A stretch of DNA of 64,000 bases from Pseudomonas chlororaphis. Its GTDB lineage: Bacteria > Pseudomonadota > Gammaproteobacteria > Pseudomonadales > Pseudomonadaceae. Every line of letters begins with the position of its first letter. Positions within the stretch are counted from its first letter, which is position 1. The notes under the pieces are model-generated. The model was given only the letters and a program-made list of their open reading frames with translations. It was not told the DNA's origin and did not search any database. The DNA lies in NCBI RefSeq assembly GCF_001921865.1, contig NZ_MSCT01000008.1, forward strand, positions 310,001 to 374,000, written 5' to 3'. Shown piece by piece: positions 25,992 to 34,518 of the stretch. The translations under genes were made by a program, and so were the position numbers.

Positions 25992-26720
25992 TCAGCGCCC
26001 GAACCGCCCCGGCCAGCCAACGATGGTCTTGGGCCGCGGCGTGGCATAGGTACGCACCTTGGAGGTGGACAGCCCCAGGCGCACCAGGGATTCGGCGATG
26101 GTCACCGCTGCGGTCACGCCGTCCACCACCGGTACTCCGGTGCGCTGGCGGATCTGCTCTTCCAGCCCGGCCATGCCGCCGCAGCCCAGGCAGATCACCT
26201 CGGCCTTGTCTTCGCTGACCGCCAGTTCAGCCTGGCGCACGATGGCCTCCACGGCGCGCCGCGGGTCTTCCTCCAGTTCCAGTACCGCCAGGCCGCTGGC
26301 TCGTACCGAGGCGCAGCGGTCGTAAAGGCCGGAGAGTTTCAGGCGGTCCTCGATCAGCGGCACGGTGCGGTCCAGGGTGGTTACCACCGAATAGGCGTGG
26401 CCGAGGAACATCGCGGTGCTGGCGCCGGCGTCGGTGATGTCCACCACCGGTACGTCGAGCAGTTCCTGCAGGCCTTCGCGGCCGTGCTCGCCATAACCGG
26501 CCTGGATCACCGCGTCGTAGGGCCCGTCGTAAGACAGCACGCGGTCCATGACGGCGATGGCGGCCAGGTAGCTTTCGAAGTTGCCTTCGACCGAGTCGGC
26601 GCCGAAGTGCGGCGTCAGGCCGATGATGTGCGTGCCGGGGGCGGCCACGGCCTGGGCCTGACGGGCGATGGCCTGGGTGATGGAGTCGGTGGTGTTGACG
26701 TTGACCACGAGAATGCGCAT
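25992..26720 (-). CDS. aspartate/glutamate/hydantoin racemase family protein
   Basis: 242 residues beginning MRILVVNVNTTDSITQAIAR, as hydantoin/allantoin racemases do. The second-cysteine motif is present (ICLGCGGMAG, Cys180). At the place where relatives have the first catalytic Cys (A-C-F-G-D type) this protein reads AGYGEHG, with Gly75. The two-base racemase mechanism may therefore be changed or lost. It is followed 53 bp earlier on the strand by an NCS1 transporter gene, so both likely act on a hydantoin or related ureide. No hydantoinase is in the window. Confidence 0.82.
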   Translation of the reverse strand: MRILVVNVNTTDSITQAIARQAQAVAAPGTHIIGLTPHFGADSVEGNFESYLAAIAVMDRVLSYDGPYDAVIQAGYGEHGREGLQELLDVPVVDITDAGASTAMFLGHAYSVVTTLDRTVPLIEDRLKLSGLYDRCASVRASGLAVLELEEDPRRAVEAIVRQAELAVSEDKAEVICLGCGGMAGLEEQIRQRTGVPVVDGVTAAVTIAESLVRLGLSTSKVRTYATPRPKTIVGWPGRFGR

Positions 26721-26773
26721 GGGCTGTCCTTATCGGTGAAGTATTCGGGCCCGCGGCGAGCGGGCCGTCCAGG

Positions 26774-28321
26774 TCAGTGGGAGACGTTGTCGACCGCGAT
26801 GGATTCGCCGCTGACATCGGCGTAGTACGGCTGGCGCTTGGCGATGATCAGGTACAGCAGGCCGGCGAGGCCAGCACCGATCAGCCAGGAGAACGGCGCG
26901 ACGCTGGCGAACCCCGGCACCAGGGCCAGGACGATGGCGATCAGCGCCGACGGAATGAACGCCGCCACCGCCCGCAGGTTGACCCCGCGGCTGTAGAAAT
27001 ACGCGCCTTGCGGGTTCTCGCTGTACAGCTCGGGCACGTTGATCCGGCCTTTGCGCAGCAACCAGTAGTCGACCATGATCACCCCGTACAGCGGGCCTAG
27101 AAGAGCGCCGAGGCCGGACAGGAAGTACACGATCACCAGCGGGCTGTTGTAGAGATTCCACGGCAGGATCAGCACGGCGAGGGTCGCGCTGATCAGCCCG
27201 GCGCGGCGGAAGGTCAGGTATTTCGGCGCCAGGTTGCTGAGCACGAAGGCTGGGGCGACGAAGTTGGCCATGATGTTCACCGCCACGGTGACGATCAGGA
27301 ACGCCAGGCAGCCGAGTACCAGGAAGAAGGTATTGGGGATCGAGGCGATGATTTCGGTCGGACTTTCGATGATCGTGCCGTTGATCTGGAACTGCGCGCC
27401 GCAGAGCAGCACGGTAATGGCCGCGAACACCAGGATATTCACCGGCAGCCCCCAGAAGTTACCGACCTTGATGGTCCGGCGGCAGGGCGAGGAGCGGGCG
27501 AAGTCGCAGAAGTTGAGGATCAGCGTGCCGTAGATCGCCAGCCACAACGCACCGCCAGCGAAGATCTGGCGCCACATTTCGCCGCCGCTCAGGGGCTCGC
27601 GGATCGACCAGGCGATGCTGGCGTTGGCCTGGGTGTACATCCAGGCGGCGAGGGCCGCCACGGTCACCAGGATCACCGGGCCGGCGAAGGCTTCGTAGCG
27701 CCGGACCATTTCCATGCCATAGGCGAGGATCGCCAGCTGGACCAGCCAGATCGCCACGAAGCACACCCAGCCCAGGCTCGACAGGCCGAGGATCGAGTTG
27801 TGGTCGTAGTCGGCGAAGCCGGGGTGGATGGCCGTGAGCAACACCCGGAACACCACCGAAGCCAGGTAGGTCTGGATGCCGAACCAGGCGATGGCGATCA
27901 CTGCGCGAATCAGCGCCGGAATCTGCGCGCCGTGAATGCCGAAGCTGATGCGGCTGATCACCGGGAAGGGCACGCCGGTCTTCTGGCCCATGTAGCCGGA
28001 CAGGTTCATGAAGACGTACACCAACGCCGCGCCGATCCCCAGGGACAGGAGGATCTGCCAGCTGCCCAGGCCCAGGGCGTAGAGGCCGATGGCGAAGGAG
28101 TAGTTGGCGATGTTGTGCACGTCGTTGGTCCATAGGGCGAAGATGCTGTAGCCGCCCCAGCGCCGGCCTTCGGCCTTGGTCGGCGCCAGGTCGCGGTTGT
28201 GCAGGCGCGAACTGAGTTCGACCGTCGAAGCGTGGCCCTGGGCGATGCCGGGATCGAGGTTGGCGTGGGCGTGGGAGGAGGGCAAATCCACGGCGATGTC
28301 ATTGGCAAGGCTTGTACGCAT
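26774..28321 (-). CDS. NCS1 family nucleobase/hydantoin:cation symporter
   Basis: 515 residues with about twelve membrane helices. Family marks: LWTNDVHNIANYSFAIGL in helix 1, YVFMNLSGYMGQKTGVPFPV around helices 2-3, and NFCDFARSS in the middle. Relatives carry hydantoins (Mhp1), allantoin, uracil or purines with Na+ or H+. The adjacent racemase gene favours a hydantoin or allantoin substrate. A perfect TTGTATACAA palindrome lies in its 5' region. The family is secure; the substrate is inferred. Confidence 0.92.
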   Translation of the reverse strand: MRTSLANDIAVDLPSSHAHANLDPGIAQGHASTVELSSRLHNRDLAPTKAEGRRWGGYSIFALWTNDVHNIANYSFAIGLYALGLGSWQILLSLGIGAALVYVFMNLSGYMGQKTGVPFPVISRISFGIHGAQIPALIRAVIAIAWFGIQTYLASVVFRVLLTAIHPGFADYDHNSILGLSSLGWVCFVAIWLVQLAILAYGMEMVRRYEAFAGPVILVTVAALAAWMYTQANASIAWSIREPLSGGEMWRQIFAGGALWLAIYGTLILNFCDFARSSPCRRTIKVGNFWGLPVNILVFAAITVLLCGAQFQINGTIIESPTEIIASIPNTFFLVLGCLAFLIVTVAVNIMANFVAPAFVLSNLAPKYLTFRRAGLISATLAVLILPWNLYNSPLVIVYFLSGLGALLGPLYGVIMVDYWLLRKGRINVPELYSENPQGAYFYSRGVNLRAVAAFIPSALIAIVLALVPGFASVAPFSWLIGAGLAGLLYLIIAKRQPYYADVSGESIAVDNVSH

Positions 28322-28478
28322 TCCGACAGGCTCCTGATTGCGGACCGGCGATGACTGGGCTTGAGCGCAAGGCTCGACAATCTTCGTCGCAGGTCGGGTA
28401 GTCGCTGGGTTCTGGGTATCTGCAGGCGGCTCGGGAAAACGGCCTGCGGATATTTGTTGTATGTATTTTTCTACTTAT

Positions 28479-28488
28479 TTGTATACAA
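28479..28488. promoter_or_regulatory. palindromic operator candidate
   Basis: TTGTATACAA, a perfect 10-bp palindrome with a half-like copy (TTGTATGTAT) 22 bp to the left. The form is usual for GntR-family operators, and the AT-rich context fits a promoter of the NCS1-racemase unit. Confidence 0.4.
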
Positions 28489-28699
28489 GATGCGAAGCGA
28501 CTTAAGCCGCTTTCGTGCCAGATCCCAATCTAAGCAATGGAGCGATAATTTCTGTTTGTTATGAAAAATTCATAACTATCTGAAAAGGCGAAACTATAAA
28601 TTGACCGATCAAACAGGTATTTATTTTTCGAGCATGCGGAAGCTGAGCCGCGTGCAGAACGGCTCAGGGAGATGGGTGTAACTTTTTGGGGCGATCAAT

Positions 28700-28747
28700 A
28701 AAAAAGTGCACACAAAAATGGCACCTGAGGTGACACTCTTGTGTACA
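28700..28747 (-). terminator. long hairpin terminator of cysH
   Basis: Minus-strand GTACACAAG...TTGTGTGCAC with inner CACCT/AGGTG arms and T6; the whole is an imperfect palindrome of about 40 bp, 40 bp past the cysH stop. Confidence 0.75.
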
Positions 28748-28786
28748 TATTTTCGGAGGCTTCTGTAGGCGCGAGCTGGGGAGGGC

Positions 28787-29521
28787 TCAGGCCTTGCTGA
28801 TGATATTGCCGGCGTGCAGGCCGCATTCTTTCTGCGTGGCTTCTTCCCACCACCAGCGACCTTCGCGTTCGTGCTGGTTCGGCAGCACCGGGCGGGTGCA
28901 GGGTTCGCAGCCGATGCTGATGAAGCCGCGCTCGTGCAAGCTGTTGTACGGCAGTTCGAGCATGCGGATGTAGCCCCAGATTTCCTCGCTGGTCATTTGC
29001 GCCAGCGGGTTGAACTTGTACAGGGGACGTTCCGGGGTGGAGAAGGCGCTGTCGATTTCCAGCACCGCTACCTGGCTGCGGGTGCCCGGGCTCTGGTCGC
29101 GGCGCTGGCCGGTGGCCCAGGCGCTGACGCTGGACAGCTTGCGGCGCAGCGGTTCGATCTTGCGGATACCGCAGCATTCGCCGTGGCCATCCTTGTAGAA
29201 GCTGAACAGGCCCTTTTCCTTGACGAAGGGTTCGAGCTTGCTGTGGTCCGGCGAGATCAGTTCGATGTCGATCTTGTAGTGCTCGCGTACCTGATCGATG
29301 AAGCGATAGGTTTCCGGGTGCAGGCGACCGGTGTCGAGGCTGAAGACCTTGACGTTCTTGTTCAGCTTCCAGGCCATGTCCACCAGCACCACGTCCTCGG
29401 CACCGCTGAAGGAGATCCACAGGTCGTCGCCGAATTCGGCGAAGGCCAGCTTGAGAATGTCCTGGGCGGATTTCTGGGCATAGGTCGCGGCAAGTTCAGC
29501 GACGTCGAACGATGGGCTCAT
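28787..29521 (-). CDS. cysH: adenylylsulfate (APS/PAPS) reductase
   Basis: A cytoplasmic enzyme of 244 residues that reduces activated sulfate to sulfite in cysteine synthesis. The phosphosulfate-binding loop [13 protein letters not shown] is near residue 38. The 4Fe-4S cysteines are present as GECCGIRK and GCEPCTR, which marks the bacterial APS reductase type rather than the cluster-free PAPS enzyme. It has its own terminator. Identity is secure. Confidence 0.96.
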   Translation of the reverse strand: MSPSFDVAELAATYAQKSAQDILKLAFAEFGDDLWISFSGAEDVVLVDMAWKLNKNVKVFSLDTGRLHPETYRFIDQVREHYKIDIELISPDHSKLEPFVKEKGLFSFYKDGHGECCGIRKIEPLRRKLSSVSAWATGQRRDQSPGTRSQVAVLEIDSAFSTPERPLYKFNPLAQMTSEEIWGYIRMLELPYNSLHERGFISIGCEPCTRPVLPNQHEREGRWWWEEATQKECGLHAGNIISKA

Positions 29522-29691
29522 CAGGGCGGTTTCCTACAGGTCGGTGGCGCTGAGCGCTCTAGATGCCGGCGATGGTAACAAAATCCTTCCCCGGCTGGCG
29601 CGCTCCTCTGCGTTGCGCGGGCCAGAGTGAGTCGCTAGAGTTCGGCAGTCCTTTTGCTCGCTCGAATAACCAATACAAATGGGAGTGTCTC

Positions 29692-30309
29692 GTGGAAATT
29701 GCCTGTCTTGACCTGGAAGGTGTACTGGTCCCGGAAATCTGGATCGCCTTTGCCGAAAAAACCGGGATTGAATCCCTCAAGGCGACCACCCGGGATATTC
29801 CCGACTACGACGTGCTGATGCAGCAGCGCCTGCGGATTCTCGACGAACACGGCCTGAAGCTTGCGGATATCCAGGAGGTGATCGCCACCCTCAAGCCACT
29901 GGACGGCGCCGTCGAGTTCGTCGACTGGCTGCGCGAACGTTTCCAGGTGGTGATCCTGTCCGACACCTTCTACGAGTTCTCCCAGCCGCTGATGCGCCAG
30001 TTGGGCTTCCCCACGCTGCTGTGCCATCGCCTGATCACCGACGCCAGCGGCCGGGTGACCGGTTACCAGCTGCGCCAGAAAGACCCCAAGCGCCAGTCGG
30101 TGCTGGCCTTCAAGAGCCTGTACTACCGGGTGATCGCCGCGGGGGATTCGTACAACGACACCAGCATGCTCGGCGAGGCCGACGCTGGCATCCTGTTCCA
30201 TGCCCCGGACAACGTGATTCGCGAGTTCCCGCAGTTCCCGGCGGTGCACAGCTTCGCCGAGCTGAAGCAGGAGTTCCTCAAGGCCTCGAACCGCGAGTTG
30301 AGCCTGTAA
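29692..30309 (+). CDS. thrH: bifunctional phosphoserine phosphatase / homoserine phosphotransferase ThrH
   Basis: HAD enzyme of 205 residues, the exact length of Pseudomonas ThrH. It moves phosphate from phosphoserine to homoserine, supplying threonine precursors. Motif I is the variant DLEGVL, motif II SDTFYEF, and the Asp motif AGDSYNDTSML. The start is GTG at 29692 with GGGAG upstream, matching the protein's usual N-terminus VEIACLDLEG. A REP pair follows. Confidence 0.95.
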   Translation: MEIACLDLEGVLVPEIWIAFAEKTGIESLKATTRDIPDYDVLMQQRLRILDEHGLKLADIQEVIATLKPLDGAVEFVDWLRERFQVVILSDTFYEFSQPLMRQLGFPTLLCHRLITDASGRVTGYQLRQKDPKRQSVLAFKSLYYRVIAAGDSYNDTSMLGEADAGILFHAPDNVIREFPQFPAVHSFAELKQEFLKASNRELSL

Positions 30310-30317
30310 GGCGCCTT

Positions 30318-30418
30318 TGTAGCCGCTGCCGCAGGCTGCGTATGACCGCGCAGTGGGCGCCGTTCTCGGGGTCGCAGGAGGTCCTGCGGACCTTGCGCAG
30401 CCTTCGGCAGCGGCTACA
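30318..30418. repeat. REP pair (family B)
   Basis: TGTAGCCGCTGCCGCAGGCT at the left faces CGCAGCCTTCGGCAGCGGCT at the right; the two ends can pair, as in REPIN units. Confidence 0.85.
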
Positions 30419-30427
30419 AGGGCAGTA

Positions 30428-31771
30428 TCAAAGGTCCTGCAAGGTCTCCAGCAGCACCTTCACCTTGGTGATGGACTCCTGGTATTCAGCTTGCCAGTCC
30501 GAATCCGCGACGATTCCGCCGCCGCCCCAGCAGCAGACCTGCCCGTCCTTGACCAGCAGGCTGCGAATGGCAATGGAGCTGTCCATCTCGCCGCGCACGT
30601 CCAGGTACAGCAGCGAACCGCAATACAACCCGCGCCGGGTCGGCTCCAGTTCGTCGATGATCTGCATGGCGCGGATCTTCGGCGCGCCGGTGATCGAGCC
30701 GCCGGGGAAGCTGCCGGCGATCAGGTCCAGGGCATCCTTGCCGTCTGCCAGTTCGCCGGTGACGCTGCTCACCAGGTGATGCACGTTGGGGTAGCTTTCC
30801 AGGCTGAACAGCTCCGGCACCCGCACCGAGCCGATGCGGCAGGTACGGCCCAGGTCGTTGCGCAGCAGGTCGACGATCATCAGGTTTTCCGCGCGGTCCT
30901 TGGGGCTGGCCAGCAGCTCGGCGGCATTGGCCGCGTCTTCGGCCGCGTCCTGGCCGCGCGGCCGAGTGCCCTTGATCGGCCGGGTTTCCACCTGGCCGGC
31001 GCTGACCCGGACAAAACGCTCGGGCGACAGGCTGAGTACCGCGCCGCCGTCCGGTAGGCTCTGGAAACCGGAAAAAGGCGTCGGACAGGCCGCTCGCAAC
31101 GCGCAATAGGCACTCCAGGGATCGCCGACGCAGGGCGCGCGAAAGCGCTGGGCGAAGTTGACCTGGTAGCAGTCGCCCGCCTGGATGTACTGCTGGATAC
31201 GTTCGAACGCCTGCTGGTACTGGGTGGCGCAGAGGTCAGGAAGCATCGGCCCGCCGAGTGTGAAGCGGCCCTGGGGGCTGGCCGGCGCCTGGCCGAACAG
31301 GGCGACCAGGCGCTGGCGTTCGTCGGTCGCGAGGGCGGGGTGGAACACCAGCTGGCTGGTGCCTTGCTGGTGGTCGCTGATCAGGGCCCAGTCATACAGG
31401 CCGAAGCGCGCGTCGGGCAGTTGCAGGTCGTCCCGGGCCTGGCTGGGCAGGCGTTCCAGGTGGCGGCCGAAATCGTAGCTCAGGTAACCGATCAGCCCGC
31501 CGGCGAAGGGCAGTTGGTAGGGTGCGGGGATGCTCGCCTGGCCCAGTTGGTCCAGGTTATGCCGCAGGCGTTGCAGGAAGGCTTCGCCGCTTTCGTCGTT
31601 CTCCACGGTCAGCTCGGCCCGTGGCCAGGCGCTGAGCAGGTCGTAGCGGCCGCGCTCGGCGCTCGGCCGGCTGCTGTCGAGCAGCACGGCGCCGGGAGCA
31701 TGGCGGATCGCCGCGAAATACTCGGCAGGGTCGGGGCGATAGGGCAGCGGGTGTACGGAACAAGTCGACAT
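30428..31771 (-). CDS. pabB: aminodeoxychorismate synthase component I
   Basis: 447 residues, chorismate-utilising fold. It adds ammonia to chorismate to give 4-amino-4-deoxychorismate for folate. Key blocks near the C-terminus: ETRPIKGTRPRG, LMIVDLLRNDLGR and PGGSITGAPKIRAM. The partner glutaminase is not here. The start is either ATG 31771 (MSTCSVHPLPY) or ATG 31789; neither has a good ribosome site. I prefer the first because similarity begins there. Confidence 0.94.
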   Translation of the reverse strand: MSTCSVHPLPYRPDPAEYFAAIRHAPGAVLLDSSRPSAERGRYDLLSAWPRAELTVENDESGEAFLQRLRHNLDQLGQASIPAPYQLPFAGGLIGYLSYDFGRHLERLPSQARDDLQLPDARFGLYDWALISDHQQGTSQLVFHPALATDERQRLVALFGQAPASPQGRFTLGGPMLPDLCATQYQQAFERIQQYIQAGDCYQVNFAQRFRAPCVGDPWSAYCALRAACPTPFSGFQSLPDGGAVLSLSPERFVRVSAGQVETRPIKGTRPRGQDAAEDAANAAELLASPKDRAENLMIVDLLRNDLGRTCRIGSVRVPELFSLESYPNVHHLVSSVTGELADGKDALDLIAGSFPGGSITGAPKIRAMQIIDELEPTRRGLYCGSLLYLDVRGEMDSSIAIRSLLVKDGQVCCWGGGGIVADSDWQAEYQESITKVKVLLETLQDL

Positions 31772-31876
31772 GCGGGGCGGATCAGCCATCGGGAGAGCGC
31801 GGCTGGCGATTGTAGTCCCCTCGGGGAATTGCTCCTAGTGGGGATGTCGGCGATTGCCCTGTTTATGACGTAGAAC

Positions 31877-31980
31877 CCTGTAGCCGCTGCTGAAGGCTGC
31901 GCCCGACCGCGAAGCGGGCGCCGCTCTTAAAGTCGTTGAGGGCCTTCGGCCCTATCGCAGCCTTCGGCAGCGGCTACAGG
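31877..31980. repeat. REP pair (family B)
   Basis: CCTGTAGCCGCTGCTGAAGG and, inverted at the right end, CCTTCGGCAGCGGCTACAGG, between pabB and the ATP-grasp gene. Confidence 0.85.
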
Positions 31981-31994
31981 GGGCGAGTGCTGGG

Positions 31995-32981
31995 TCAGCC
32001 TTCTACCGCCGGGATATGGCCGAACAGGTCCTGGGCGAATTGCACGCGCTGCTCGACGGTTTCGCTGATGCCGCGGGCCTTCAGTTCTTCCAGGTGCGCT
32101 TCGACCGCGTGGGTGCGCTGGGTCAGGCCGCAGTCGTTGGCGATCTGGATATTCAGGCCGGGCCGGGCGTTGAGCTCGAGGATCAACGGGCCCTTTTCCT
32201 GGTCCAGCACCATGTCCACGCCGATGTAGCCCAGGCCGCACAACTCGTAGCAACCGGCGGCCAGCTTCATGAAACCGTCCCAGTAGGGCAGCTGTACGCC
32301 GTCCACCGCGTTGGTGGTGTCCGGGTGCTTGGTGATGATGTTGTTCAGCCAGGTGCCGCGCAGGGTCAGGCCGGTGGCCAGGTCGACGCCGACGCCGATG
32401 GCGCCTTGGTGCAGGTTGGCCTTGCCGCCGGACTGGCGGGTCGGCAGGCGCAGCATGGCCATCACCGGGTAGCCCATGAGCACGATGATGCGGATGTCCG
32501 GCACGCCTTCGTAGCTGATGCTCTTGAAGATCTGGTCCGGGGTCACCCGGTATTCGATCAGCGCGCGGTCGCGGTGGCCGCCCAGGGAATACAGGCCGGT
32601 GAGGATGCTGGAAATCTGGTGCTCGATTTCCTCATGGCTGATGATCTTCCCGGACACGGTGCGATAACGCCCCTCGAAGCGATCGGCGATCACCAGGATA
32701 CCGTCGCCGCCGGCGCCTTGCGCCGGCTTGATGACGAAGTCGCTGCGCCCGCCGATGATCTCGTCGAGCTTGTCGATTTCCTTCTCGGTGGAGATCACCC
32801 CGTACAGTTCCGGCACATGGATGCCGGCCTTGATCGCGCGTTCCTTGGTGATGATCTTGTCGTCGACGATCGGATACAGGCTGCGCTTGTTGTACTTGAG
32901 CACGTAGTCCGCGTTACGCCGATTGATCCCCATGATGCCCCGGGCTTCCAGGGCCTTCCAGGTCTTCCACAGGCCGAACAT
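31995..32981 (-). CDS. alpha-L-glutamate ligase-like ATP-grasp protein
   Basis: 328 residues with an ATP-grasp fold of the RimK-related group. Residues ~80-130 hold the ATP loop (DFVIKPAQGAGGDGILVI), and the Mg-binding end is near 270-285 (LGYIGVDMVL, GPLILELNARPGLNIQIAN). Such enzymes join amino acids to a carboxylate or peptide. Its ATG overlaps the stop of the upstream 7TM gene by one base (TAATG), so the two are coupled. Substrate unknown; the context points to an envelope-linked peptide or protein modification. Confidence 0.9.
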   Translation of the reverse strand: MFGLWKTWKALEARGIMGINRRNADYVLKYNKRSLYPIVDDKIITKERAIKAGIHVPELYGVISTEKEIDKLDEIIGGRSDFVIKPAQGAGGDGILVIADRFEGRYRTVSGKIISHEEIEHQISSILTGLYSLGGHRDRALIEYRVTPDQIFKSISYEGVPDIRIIVLMGYPVMAMLRLPTRQSGGKANLHQGAIGVGVDLATGLTLRGTWLNNIITKHPDTTNAVDGVQLPYWDGFMKLAAGCYELCGLGYIGVDMVLDQEKGPLILELNARPGLNIQIANDCGLTQRTHAVEAHLEELKARGISETVEQRVQFAQDLFGHIPAVEG

Positions 32982-34513
32982 TACGAATCAGCCTTGACGA
33001 AGGCTTTGAAACGGATCAGCTCGGTCAGGCGGTAGCCGCGGTAGCGACCCATCGCCAGCATGAAGCCCACCAGGATCAGCAGCATCGCCGGGAAGGTGAA
33101 GACGAAGTAGACCAGCTCCGGCACGGTCATGATCAGGTGCGCCAGGGAGGCGGCGAACAGCGTGCCGATGGCGACTTTCATCGCATGGCCGGCGCCGCGT
33201 TCTTCCCAGGTGATCGACAGGCGTTCGATGGTCATGGTCAGGATCACCATCGGGAACAGCGCGACCGACAGCCCGCGTTCCAGGCCGAGCTTGTGGCTGA
33301 ACAGGCTGATGGCGGCGATCAGCACCACGACGAAGGTCAGCACCACCGAGAGTCTCGGCAGCATCTGCAGCTTCAAGTGCTCCAGGTAGGACCTGAGGGA
33401 CAGCCCGAGCGCGGTGATCACCGTGAACAGCACGATGCCGAACCCCAGCTGGGTTTCGCGGAAGGCCAGGGCGATCAGCACCGGGGTGAAGGTCCCCAGG
33501 GTCTGCAGGCCGATCAGGTTGCGCAGAATCAGGATCACCAGCACGCCGATCGGGATCATCACCATGATCATGAAGGTCTGCTGGGTCTGCAGCGGCAGGC
33601 CGTACAGCGAGTATTCGAGGAAGTTGGCGTCGGTGTTCTCGTCGGTCAGCTTGGCCAGGCGAATGGCGTTCATTTCGCTGTTGTTCAGGCTGAAGGTCAC
33701 AGTGGCTTTCTTGCCGCCGTCGACGGTGATCAGGTTGTCGTCGCCGATCCACCACAGCAGGCGATCGCTGGGCAGGCCCTGTTCACCGGTTTCCGGGTTG
33801 AAGTACAGCCAGTCGGTACCGTTGAAGCTGCGCAGCCACAGCTCCGGGGTTTGCGGCTGGTCGGCCACCAGGCGGATGGTGTGGACCTTTTCCATCGGCA
33901 CGTGGGCGATCGACAGCAACAGGTCGACGATCTTGGCCTTGTGCGCCGGCGACGGGTCGCCCGCCAGGAGCATCTTGGCGTTGTCGTCGTTGCTGTTGTT
34001 GACCCGCTTGATGGCTTCGCTGATGAAGGTCTCGACGTCGGCCGAGTGCTGGCGGATCGGTGCGAGCAAGGCTTCGGCGGCGATTTTTTCCGGGCCTTCG
34101 ACGGCGATGCTGTCGCGGAAGGTCGGGCCCTTGATCTTGGCTTTTTCAGCGGTGTAGCGCTTGGTCAGGACCAGGCGGTAGTAGAGGGTCTGGTTGCCCT
34201 TGGCGCGGCGTGCCGACCAGGTCACCTTGCGGTTGCCGTCGACGCGGTTCACCGCCACCCCGTAGTTATTGGAAATGAAGCTCTCGTTCAGGCTGACGTA
34301 GTCGCGGCTCAGCGGCGGCACGAACATCTGGATCTTGATCGGGTCCTTGGCATTGGCGACGAACTCGACCTTGGCGTCGATGTTCCACAGGTCGTCGGTG
34401 GCGTCTTCGGTCACCGGGATGCCGAGCACGAAAATCTGATAGGCCGTAACCGATATGCCCAGCACCACCAGGATGGCGATCAGGATTTTCAGATGGAGGG
34501 TAAGAGAGCGCAT
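32981..34513 (-). CDS. inactive transglutaminase fused to seven-helix membrane domain
   Basis: A 510-residue protein of the UUP1/7TM-transglutaminase type. One N-terminal helix (ILIAILVVLGISVTAYQIFV) leads to a periplasmic part of about 270 residues with a transglutaminase-like segment that lacks an evident Cys-His-Asp triad. A C-terminal block of roughly seven helices follows, starting near residue 310 (FMIMVMIPIGVLVILIL). It sits between a retropepsin-like gene (5 bp upstream) and an ATP-grasp gene (1-bp overlap), a fixed trio in pseudomonads. Function is not established. Confidence 0.88.
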   Translation of the reverse strand: MRSLTLHLKILIAILVVLGISVTAYQIFVLGIPVTEDATDDLWNIDAKVEFVANAKDPIKIQMFVPPLSRDYVSLNESFISNNYGVAVNRVDGNRKVTWSARRAKGNQTLYYRLVLTKRYTAEKAKIKGPTFRDSIAVEGPEKIAAEALLAPIRQHSADVETFISEAIKRVNNSNDDNAKMLLAGDPSPAHKAKIVDLLLSIAHVPMEKVHTIRLVADQPQTPELWLRSFNGTDWLYFNPETGEQGLPSDRLLWWIGDDNLITVDGGKKATVTFSLNNSEMNAIRLAKLTDENTDANFLEYSLYGLPLQTQQTFMIMVMIPIGVLVILILRNLIGLQTLGTFTPVLIALAFRETQLGFGIVLFTVITALGLSLRSYLEHLKLQMLPRLSVVLTFVVVLIAAISLFSHKLGLERGLSVALFPMVILTMTIERLSITWEERGAGHAMKVAIGTLFAASLAHLIMTVPELVYFVFTFPAMLLILVGFMLAMGRYRGYRLTELIRFKAFVKADS

Positions 34514-34518
34514 TGGAA

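Larger units (their letters stand above)
28322..28786. other. gene-free interval between NCS1 and cysH genes
   Basis: 465 bp, notably AT-rich from 28440 to 28700. It contains the operator-like palindrome TTGTATACAA and the cysH terminator. No ORF worth calling. Confidence 0.55.

Noticed and set aside
28763..28788. Possible REP copy at the end of cysH
   Set aside because: Only the first dozen bases resemble the family A core and the palindrome is lost; it is at most a remnant.
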